DNA of 12,833 bases from Methylotenera sp. (GTDB taxonomy: Bacteria; Pseudomonadota; Gammaproteobacteria; Burkholderiales; Methylophilaceae), in assembly GCA_013816325.1 (NCBI GenBank), contig JACDEP010000022.1, forward strand, positions 1 through 12,833. Reading direction: 5' to 3'. The first letter of the stretch is position 1. Each line of letters opens with the position of its first letter. The notes below the pieces were generated by a model. The model was not told the origin of the DNA. It searched no databases and was given only the letters and a program-made list of their open reading frames with translations. Below are positions 7,796 through 12,833 of this stretch, in pieces. Made by a program: the position numbers and the translations under genes.

Positions 7796-8335
7796 CTACT
7801 CTTTCAAGTTCAATACTTTTTGTATCACCAACACGCGCTTCACGCCATCTAGCACATTGCGACTTGACAGCGTACCGCCACTGATATTAGGCACATCTTC
7901 ATCCAATTTAAATGGATCAACCAGTGTTTTTCCTACAAAGTTTTTACGCCACGAGGCTTCACGCACGCCACCGCCATAAGATTCACGATAGCTCATAATC
8001 TCGACCCCAACCACATGGCCCTCGGGTGTCAGGCCTACCCCATAGGTAATGAATTCATGTTTACCAATAACTTCGTCAACGACAAACCAGCCTGCTGTTT
8101 TTCCCTCTTTCACTGCACGCCAGATTTTTTGTGTATCCCAACGCTGACGTACTCCAGATAAAGATTTAATCTTATCTTTCTGGTCTGACGTTAGGTTAAC
8201 CGGTTTAGCTTCAAAAGACTGTGCATCAGAAAAAATTACTTTTTGCGCCTGCTCCGCCGTCAAATAGTCGGCTGCATAAACTGGTGAGACGATTGCTGCC
8301 ACTGGCAGCAACCAAAGATTGTGTACGCTTCTCAT
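7796..8335 (-). CDS. Exported FMN-binding protein with covalent flavinylation motif
   Basis: A 179-residue protein with an FMN_bind domain, as in NqrC/RnfG. The N-terminus has a signal peptide: hydrophobic residues about 7-20 ending at VYA, likely cleaved before AD, which places the protein in the periplasm. The C-terminal half carries the domain: GVGLTPEGHVVGVEIMSYRESYGG (split here as residues 99-122), then DVPNISGGTLSS at 147-158, which fits the flavinylation motif D-x-x-S-G-A/G-T-x-x-S/T. Thr155 is the expected FMN attachment residue. The apbE gene directly downstream is the expected modifying enzyme. I infer a one-domain periplasmic electron carrier. The ribosome-binding site is weak (AGGG about 12 nt away). 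Confidence 0.9.
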   Translation of the reverse strand: MRSVHNLWLLPVAAIVSPVYAADYLTAEQAQKVIFSDAQSFEAKPVNLTSDQKDKIKSLSGVRQRWDTQKIWRAVKEGKTAGWFVVDEVIGKHEFITYGVGLTPEGHVVGVEIMSYRESYGGGVREASWRKNFVGKTLVDPFKLDEDVPNISGGTLSSRNVLDGVKRVLVIQKVLNLKE

Positions 8336-8350
8336 ATGTGGCGATACCCT

Positions 8351-8384
8351 AAGTTTGCTAATTAAATAAGTTTGCTAACTAAAA
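8351..8384. repeat. Tandem 17-bp repeat at the end of the beta-barrel gene
   Basis: Two adjacent copies of a 17-bp unit starting AAGTTTGCTAA (8351-8367 and 8368-8384) match at 15 of 17 bases; the first 11 bases are identical. The second copy contains the stop codon of the barrel gene (8379-8381). It looks like a small local duplication between the two genes. Confidence 0.75.
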
Positions 8385-9290
8385 TTCAATACCGAATTTT
8401 AAACGAATCTCATCTTGAGTTCGTTCGATTAATTGCAAATTATCATCAAGCTGTGCGCTATGCGGATTGCCATCGCCCTTCAACTGATGGAACCAGGTTA
8501 AAGTTGCCCAGAACTTTTCACTACCGTAATGCAGCGTAGGGCCTGCAAATACTGACCAACGCTCTTGGCCTACTTCAGTTTCGTATTCAGATTCATACAG
8601 CGTCTCAGCACCTACCGACCAATTTGGCGCAAAACGGTAGCTCAGGCCGGTACCGGCAATCAGTTCAGCTTCCATTTCGTTATCGGTAGGCCAGTCAAAC
8701 CCGGCCGGCAAGCTAGCTGCTCTTTTTGCGCTTAGCGGAGCACGCTTGGCATAAGTAGTTTCAAGGCCTACATTACCCGCCCAAACCAATTGACCTTCCA
8801 TAAAGTATTTCTGCGCAATCAACTGCAACTCGGCCGAGTAACTATCTTTATCCAGACCAGAGTGTTTATCCAACCAGTTATAGCTAAGGTCTAAATAACC
8901 GCTTAAACCAAAATCATCTTTAGCCGGGCTTAAAAACATATACTTGAATTCAGCACCAACGCCTGATGCACGTGGCCCATATTTTTCATCGCCAGGAATA
9001 TAAGCATCTACCACAATACCTTTCGTATCAATAGCTTGCGCTCTTAGATAAGCACCTGCATTAAATCTATCTGTTACCCCATATTCGAGCTCAGATTTAC
9101 TATCCCAAGCATGATAAGAGCCTATTTTTTTATCATCACGATAGGTCAACGATTGGTCAAACTCCAAACCACCCTTGGGCAAGACTTCTGCACCTTTCAC
9201 ATAGCCAAATAGATTTTCATCAGCTTTTGCAAGCCCTGAATACATCACTATGCTCAAAAAAATAAATAGTAATAAATGATTAGTTTTCAT
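8379..9290 (-). CDS. Outer-membrane beta-barrel protein of unknown function, first gene of the Fur-box operon
   Basis: A 303-residue protein with a clear signal peptide (hydrophobic residues about 6-20, cleavage after AKA near residue 23). The mature part is rich in alternating polar and aromatic residues (for example LEFDQSLTYR, SELEYGV, FNAGAYLRAQ, AEFKYMFL, LDLSYNWLD, WATLTWFHQL), as in amphipathic beta-strands. The last residues, IRLKFGIEF, end in Phe, the usual signal for barrel assembly. I do not recognise the family. About 12 strands would fit the length, but this is a rough guess. It lies 43 bp before the FMN-binding protein and shares its promoter. Context suggests a role at the outer membrane in metal or electron exchange; this is inference. 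Confidence 0.85.
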   Translation of the reverse strand: MKTNHLLLFIFLSIVMYSGLAKADENLFGYVKGAEVLPKGGLEFDQSLTYRDDKKIGSYHAWDSKSELEYGVTDRFNAGAYLRAQAIDTKGIVVDAYIPGDEKYGPRASGVGAEFKYMFLSPAKDDFGLSGYLDLSYNWLDKHSGLDKDSYSAELQLIAQKYFMEGQLVWAGNVGLETTYAKRAPLSAKRAASLPAGFDWPTDNEMEAELIAGTGLSYRFAPNWSVGAETLYESEYETEVGQERWSVFAGPTLHYGSEKFWATLTWFHQLKGDGNPHSAQLDDNLQLIERTQDEIRLKFGIEF

Positions 9291-9318
9291 TGTAATCCGC
9301 GCTTTAATAAAAAGCTAC

Positions 9319-9347
9319 ATGATACTCGTTATCATTCTCAATAGCAA
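9319..9347 (-). promoter_or_regulatory. Promoter of the beta-barrel/FMN/apbE operon
   Basis: On the minus strand, -35 TTGCTA (9347-9342, 4 of 6) and -10 TATCAT (9324-9319, 5 of 6) are separated by the ideal 17 bp. Start would be near 9312, with a leader of about 22 nt before the barrel ATG at 9290. Confidence 0.6.
9321..9339 (-). promoter_or_regulatory. Fur box
   Basis: The minus-strand 19-mer GAGAATGATAACGAGTATC matches the classical Fur consensus at 15 of 19 positions. Inside it, TGATA and TATCA (9320-9334) form an inverted repeat as in the 7-1-7 Fur model. The site fills the spacer and overlaps the -10 box of the barrel-operon promoter, so Fur with iron would block it. This implies expression under iron limitation. 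Confidence 0.7.
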
Positions 9348-9399
9348 TTAAACGATTAGTTTGCAGAAAAAAATACGAGAATGTAAAAAAGTTAGAAAA

Positions 9400-9428
9400 T
9401 TGCAACGAAAAGTCTAATTCGCTAAAAT
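9400..9428 (+). promoter_or_regulatory. Promoter of the Mth938-type gene, possibly leaderless
   Basis: -35 TTGCAA (9400-9405, 4 of 6) and -10 TAAAAT (9423-9428, 5 of 6) are 17 bp apart. Only 6 nt separate the -10 from the ATG at 9435, so transcription would begin at or near the start codon itself. Confidence 0.5.
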
Positions 9429-9434
9429 AGCTCT

Positions 9435-9806
9435 ATGAAACTCCACCTCACAAATGCAGACGGCAACAACCTCATTACCGGCTATGATAAAGACTGGGTC
9501 GATATCAATCGGCAGCGCTTTACTAAGAGCCTAATTATTTTGCCTAATCAAATCATTGAAGACTGGGGGATTGCTAACTTTGAGGCACTCACAGCAAAAA
9601 GTATAGCGAGATTGGCTATTTGCCAACCAGGAATCGCTATTTTAGGCACGGGTGAACAGCACAGATTCATTCACTCAAAATTCACAACTGCGTTAACTGA
9701 AATTGGCGTCAGCCTGGAATGCATGAGTACCGCAGCAGCGTGCAGGACATACAATATACTCATGGGCGAAGGCAGGAATGTGGCAGCAGCTTTGTTACTA
9801 AGCTAA
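9435..9806 (+). CDS. Mth938/DUF498-type domain protein
   Basis: A 123-residue cytosolic protein with no signal peptide or membrane segment. It matches the Mth938-like (DUF498, Xcc1710-like) family, related to the mitochondrial complex I assembly factor NDUFAF3. The core shows LIILPNQII (33-41), W44, PGIAILGTGEQHRF (65-78) and the C-terminal block ECMSTAAACRTYNIL followed by EGRNVAAALL (95-121), all usual for the family. The exact role in bacteria is not established. The ATG is the only start: an in-frame stop lies 12 bp upstream and no ribosome-binding site is visible. It is divergent from the Fur-box operon and converges on fabB. Confidence 0.92.
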   Translation: MKLHLTNADGNNLITGYDKDWVDINRQRFTKSLIILPNQIIEDWGIANFEALTAKSIARLAICQPGIAILGTGEQHRFIHSKFTTALTEIGVSLECMSTAAACRTYNILMGEGRNVAAALLLS

Positions 9807-9823
9807 ATTAAGCTCAGTAACAA
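9792..9823. terminator. Long AT-rich hairpin between the convergent Mth938-type gene and fabB
   Basis: Arms TTGTTACTAAGCT (9792-9804) and AGCTCAGTAACAA (9811-9823) pair over 13 bp with one mismatch and a 6-nt loop. The left arm contains the end of the Mth938-type gene, including the first base of its stop codon. Neither strand shows a proper U-tract after it, so it may be a weak two-way terminator or an mRNA-end stabiliser. Confidence 0.45.
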
Positions 9824-9855
9824 TAAAGCTAAGTGCTAATTAACCCTCAATTAGA

Positions 9856-11088
9856 TTAAATATTTTTGGTAGAGAAGGTCAACGTCGCATTGGTACCACC
9901 AAAACCAAAGCTATTCGATAACGCTGTTTCAATTTTTGCATTATCAATGCGTTGACGCGCGATATTCAAGCCTTCTGCTGCCGGGTCCAACTCTTCGATA
10001 TTGGCAGATGCCGCGATGAAATTATTTTCCATCATCAGCAAGGTGTAAATTGCCTCATTCACACCTGCCGCGCCTAAAGCATGGCCGGATAATGATTTGG
10101 TTGAGGCAATTGCCGGGCTTTGATTCAAACCATTCTCACCAAATACTTCACGAATCGCTTCCAGCTCTTTGGTATCACCAACTGGCGTACTTGTACCATG
10201 AGTATTAATGTAATCAACAGGGTCTTGGAGACCTTCTAGCGCAAGCCTCATGCATCGCACTGCACCCTCGCCGCTAGGAGCAACCATATCATAACCGTCT
10301 GAGGTCGCCCCGTAACCTACGACTTCCGCATAGATCTTAGCACCGCGTGCTTTAGCGTGTTCATATTCTTCGAGCACCACAATACCGCCACCACCTGAAA
10401 TCACAAAACCATCACGGTTCGCGTCGTAAGTCCTTGAGGCTTTTTCTGGAGTATCGTTGTACTTGCTGGACATGGCGCCCATGGCGTCGAACAGGTAAGA
10501 CAAGGACCAATGCTCTTCTTCACCGCCACCGGCAAACACAATATCCTGTTTTCCCAGTTGAATTTGTTCGACGCCGGCGCCGATACAGTGCGCACTGGTA
10601 GAACAGGCTGAGCTGATACCGTAATTAACGCCCTTGATTTTAGCGCCCGTAGCCAAAGTCGCCACAATGCCACTACACATGGCCTTGGTGACCATGTAGG
10701 GACCAACCCGGCGAATGCCTTTTTCTGCAAGCACAGCATTACTTTGCTCAATACTTTCAGTGGAAGGGCCACCGCCACCAACAATAATGCCCGTACGCAC
10801 ATTGGAAACCTGCTCTTCTGGCAACTGGGCATCTGCAATCGCTTCTTGTAGAGCAATCCATGCGTATGCATGGCCGCTTGCCATAAAACGCAACAGTTTA
10901 CGATCAATCAGAGATTCGATATCTAGACTTTTAATGGATCCCGCAACCTGTGAACGGAGGCCGTGATCAGCATATTCCTGTTGGAATGTAATGCCAGACT
11001 TACCTTGTTGCAAACTATCCAAAACCTCGGATTTATTATTACCTAAGCTGGAAACAATGCCTAATCCCGTTACTACGACACGACGCAT
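9856..11088 (-). CDS. fabB: Beta-ketoacyl-ACP synthase I
   Basis: A 410-residue condensing enzyme of type II fatty acid synthesis that adds two carbons from malonyl-ACP to acyl-ACP, including the unsaturated intermediates made by FabA. The sequence follows E. coli FabB nearly throughout: TGLGIVSSLGNN, LIDRK and the segment GVNYGISSACSTSAHCIG with nucleophile Cys162; His297 in NTHGTSTPVGD; Lys331 and His336 in STKSLSGHALGAAG; and the C-terminal NSFGFGGTNAT. These signs point to FabB rather than FabF, and so does fabA next door. A strong ribosome-binding site AGGAGAG lies 7 nt before the ATG. It follows fabA by 107 bp, an AT-rich gap, and is probably co-transcribed with it. Confidence 0.97.
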   Translation of the reverse strand: MRRVVVTGLGIVSSLGNNKSEVLDSLQQGKSGITFQQEYADHGLRSQVAGSIKSLDIESLIDRKLLRFMASGHAYAWIALQEAIADAQLPEEQVSNVRTGIIVGGGGPSTESIEQSNAVLAEKGIRRVGPYMVTKAMCSGIVATLATGAKIKGVNYGISSACSTSAHCIGAGVEQIQLGKQDIVFAGGGEEEHWSLSYLFDAMGAMSSKYNDTPEKASRTYDANRDGFVISGGGGIVVLEEYEHAKARGAKIYAEVVGYGATSDGYDMVAPSGEGAVRCMRLALEGLQDPVDYINTHGTSTPVGDTKELEAIREVFGENGLNQSPAIASTKSLSGHALGAAGVNEAIYTLLMMENNFIAASANIEELDPAAEGLNIARQRIDNAKIETALSNSFGFGGTNATLTFSTKNI

Positions 11089-11195
11089 TATCGTGCTCTC
11101 CTGAATAAAAATTTCATCAATTAACTGATCCCGATTTTCTACTAAAGTTATTCTAAAATTTAACTATTAAATTTTGTTATCAATAGAGTTTTAAG

Positions 11196-11711
11196 TTAAA
11201 AGTTATCGGTACGTGTGAATAAACCCACACGCAAATCTTGCGCCACATAGATTTCACGCCCATCCACTTCCATGCGTGCATCAGCAATACCCATCACCAA
11301 TTTGCGCATAATGACGCGTTTCAAATCAATCTTGTAAGTGATCTTTTTATGAGTAGGCAATACTTGACCGGTAAATTTAACATCACCTGCGCCTAGCGCG
11401 CGGCCACGGCCTGGGCCACCCATCCAACCTAAAAAGAAACCTACCAATTGCCACATGGCATCCAAACCCAAGCAGCCCGGCATTACTGGGTCACCCGTGA
11501 AATGGCATTGAAAAAACCATAAATCCGGTGTGATATCCATTTCGGCAGTAATTTGCCCTGAGCCATAAGCACCGCCATCTTCAGTAACAGAGATGATGCG
11601 GTCAAACATTAGCATGGGCGGCAGCGGTAATTGTGCATTGCCTTCACCAAACATTTCTCCCCTGCCACACTTCAATAATTCTTCTTTGGTGAAACTATTT
11701 TGTTTTTGCAT
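11196..11711 (-). CDS. fabA: 3-hydroxydecanoyl-ACP dehydratase/isomerase
   Basis: A 171-residue hot-dog-fold enzyme, the same size as E. coli FabA. It dehydrates 3-hydroxydecanoyl-ACP and isomerises the trans-2 product to cis-3, the entry point to unsaturated fatty acids. The active-site pair is present: His70 in WFFQCHFTGDPVMPGC and Asp84 in LGLDAMWQLVG. LPPMLMFDRI and KFTGQVLP are further FabA landmarks. The start fits the family within one residue and is the only start after an in-frame stop upstream. No ribosome-binding site is seen; instead a perfect TATAAT (11723-11718) sits 6 nt before the ATG. It is the first gene of the fabA-fabB pair and is divergent from the mxaR-like gene. Confidence 0.98.
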   Translation of the reverse strand: MQKQNSFTKEELLKCGRGEMFGEGNAQLPLPPMLMFDRIISVTEDGGAYGSGQITAEMDITPDLWFFQCHFTGDPVMPGCLGLDAMWQLVGFFLGWMGGPGRGRALGAGDVKFTGQVLPTHKKITYKIDLKRVIMRKLVMGIADARMEVDGREIYVAQDLRVGLFTRTDNF

Positions 11712-11717
11712 ACGTAT

Positions 11718-11723
11718 ATTATA
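11718..11723 (-). promoter_or_regulatory. Consensus -10 box 6 nt before the fabA ATG
   Basis: TATAAT on the minus strand matches the sigma-70 -10 consensus fully. No good -35 is seen 16-18 bp upstream, so it would need an activator or may be chance in AT-rich DNA. A second possibility further up is TTGGTG with TATAAA, 17 bp apart, ending about 90 bp before the ATG. Confidence 0.35.
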
Positions 11724-11744
11724 GTTAGATTAAATTTGTGCTAT

Positions 11745-11771
11745 TTTCGCTGGAAAAACAATTTAGCGAAA
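11745..11771. repeat. 7-bp inverted repeat upstream of fabA
   Basis: TTTCGCT (11745-11751) and AGCGAAA (11765-11771) are exact reverse complements separated by 13 bp, 34-60 bp before fabA. It could be a regulator site for the fabA promoter. The regulator is unknown. Confidence 0.4.
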
Positions 11772-11878
11772 GCCTTATTCACTTTAATTACACATTTTTA
11801 TACTATTTATGGGTACATTCACCAAAATTTCAATCAATTACTCAATATTTACAAATATTTTTATATAAAATTTACGTA

Positions 11879-11902
11879 GGGGTATACAGACCTGTTTACC
11901 CC
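11879..11902. promoter_or_regulatory. 24-bp near-perfect dyad in the fabA/mxaR intergenic region
   Basis: Arms GGGGTATACAG (11879-11889) and CTGTTTACCCC (11892-11902) are reverse complements at 10 of 11 positions with a 2-bp centre. The GC-rich ends stand out in a very AT-rich region. The right arm overlaps a -35-like TTTACC (11895-11900) that is 17 bp from TACTAT (11918-11923). This looks like the binding site of a dimeric regulator of the mxaR-like gene; the protein is unknown. Confidence 0.6.
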
Positions 11903-11923
11903 CAGCAAAAAAACGTTTACTAT
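11895..11923 (+). promoter_or_regulatory. Candidate promoter of the mxaR-like gene
   Basis: -35-like TTTACC and -10-like TACTAT, each 4 of 6 to consensus, lie 17 bp apart. Start near 11930 would give a leader of about 40 nt. The weak boxes and overlapping dyad suggest a regulated promoter. Confidence 0.35.
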
Positions 11924-11970
11924 ACATCCCAACTTCATTTAACCCTTTCACAAAGATACGGAAAATTTCG

Positions 11971-12833
11971 ATGAGTGACCGTCAACTGGCCGACTGGCGC
12001 AACCATGCGCTTACCCTTGAATCAGAAGTCAACAAAGTGGTTGTAGGCCAGCAAACGCCTATACGCTTGATTACCACTTCCATTTTCGCCCGCGGGCACG
12101 TATTGCTTGAAGGTGACGTGGGTGTTGGTAAAACCACCCTTCTACGCGCTTTCACCCGAGGCATTGGCGGTGGTTACCAACGTATCGAAGGCACGATCGA
12201 CCTGATGCCTAATGACCTGGTGTACCACACCTATCTGGGTGAAGATGGTAAACCGCATGTGAGTCCTGGCCCTTTACTGATGAGCGGCGAAAATTTATCG
12301 GTATTCTTCTTTAATGAGATCAATCGCGCTCGTCCACAAGTGCATTCACTGTTACTGCGCGTGATGGCGGAACGCTCTCTAACGGCGTTTAACTCTGAGC
12401 ATTACTTCCCGCATATGCTCGTATTTGCTGACCGCAATCAAGTGGAAAAAGAAGAGACTTTCGATATCCCATCTGCAGCGCGTGACCGTTTCATGATGGA
12501 AATCCCTATTGTTGTGCCTAGCGATGCTGCAATTATGGAATCATTGGTTTTTGATACGAAGTTCCATAATGTTGATGTGCTGGTCGATACAGTTAAAGCG
12601 GATGTATTGCAATTTGACCAGCTCAATGCCTTTGGTGCACTTTTGCAAAATACCATTGAAGCCAGCCCAACGCTTAAAGCCTACTCCCTAGATTTATGGC
12701 GTGCGACCAAAGACCCAATCGCCTTTGGCGTAAAAGTTGAAAATGTCGACATGAAACGTTTGGTAGTTTCCGGTGCCAGCCCCCGCGGTATCGCCATGAT
12801 GATGCGTGCAGCGCGCGTAAACGCCTGGTTGAA
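11971..12833 (+). CDS. mxaR: MoxR-family AAA+ ATPase, MxaR type (3' end outside window)
   Basis: The frame is open from ATG 11971 to the right edge, 287 residues without a stop; family members have about 320-350. Walker A is GDVGVGKTT (48-56). Walker B is VFFFNEINRARPQ (111-123), with Asn115 where most MoxR proteins have Asp, but Glu116 is kept. Sensor 1 is Asn156 in FADRNQ, the arginine-finger region is AARDRF (169-174), and a sensor-2-like Arg272 is in GASPRG. These features resemble MxaR of methanol-oxidation (mxa) clusters more than general MoxR proteins. MoxR ATPases act as chaperones, here presumably for maturation of a methanol dehydrogenase together with VWA-domain partners. Partner genes would be expected just outside the window. 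GGA about 9 nt upstream is a modest ribosome-binding site. Confidence 0.9.
   Translation, partial: MSDRQLADWRNHALTLESEVNKVVVGQQTPIRLITTSIFARGHVLLEGDVGVGKTTLLRAFTRGIGGGYQRIEGTIDLMPNDLVYHTYLGEDGKPHVSPGPLLMSGENLSVFFFNEINRARPQVHSLLLRVMAERSLTAFNSEHYFPHMLVFADRNQVEKEETFDIPSAARDRFMMEIPIVVPSDAAIMESLVFDTKFHNVDVLVDTVKADVLQFDQLNAFGALLQNTIEASPTLKAYSLDLWRATKDPIAFGVKVENVDMKRLVVSGASPRGIAMMMRAARVNAWL

Noticed and set aside
10401..10907. A 168-codon minus-strand open frame inside fabB in another frame
   Set aside because: It is Cys/Val/Leu-rich without domain sense and lies entirely within the well-supported fabB.
11155..11175. AAAATTT/AAATTTT inverted repeat between fabA and fabB
   Set aside because: Made only of A and T in AT-rich DNA, so it is easily chance, and it would be a weak hairpin.
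11738..11974. A 78-codon open frame in the fabA/mxaR intergenic region on the plus strand
   Set aside because: It is AT-rich, has no ribosome-binding site or recognisable domain, runs across the dyad and promoter region, and overlaps the mxaR start.

Overview
The window looks like chromosomal DNA of a betaproteobacterium of the methylotroph family Methylophilaceae (Methylotenera/Methylophilus type). This is an inference from the AlaA-Hom-ThrC gene order, the close FabA/FabB pair, and an AAA+ ATPase of the MxaR (methanol-oxidation MoxR) type at the right edge. No database search was possible. Coding density is high, there is no gap above 300 bp between genes, and no mobile element, CRISPR array, tRNA or rRNA was seen.

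Layout from left to right. (1) 1-972 (+): the C-terminal part of an Orn/Lys/Arg decarboxylase whose start lies outside the window. (2) 1054-6384 (-): five tightly packed genes, read from the right as alaA-hom-thrC-thyA-folA. Overlaps or gaps are 4 bp overlap, 14 bp, 9 bp and 4 bp overlap, so this looks like one operon joining alanine/glutamate transamination, homoserine/threonine synthesis and the dTMP/folate cycle. A promoter candidate with a perfect 8-bp inverted repeat over the expected transcription start lies upstream of alaA. (3) 6533-9290 (-): four genes read as beta-barrel outer-membrane protein, exported FMN-binding protein with a covalent-flavin motif, ApbE flavin transferase, and a four-helix membrane protein rich in histidines. 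A good Fur box sits inside the promoter of this operon. I infer an iron-regulated extracytoplasmic electron-transfer (possibly ferric-reductase) module; this is the most interesting part of the window. (4) 9435-9806 (+): a small Mth938/DUF498-type protein, divergent from the Fur-box operon, with a promoter placed so close that its mRNA may be leaderless. (5) 9856-11711 (-): fabB and fabA, the pair for anaerobic-type unsaturated fatty acid synthesis. (6) 11712-11970: divergent regulatory region with a striking 24-bp dyad GGGGTATACAG / CTGTTTACCCC. (7) 11971 to the end (+): an mxaR-like AAA+ ATPase, cut by the right edge.

The housekeeping genes are intact, with all expected catalytic residues visible. 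The unusual content is in the flavinylation operon and in several dyads and promoter geometries between genes.
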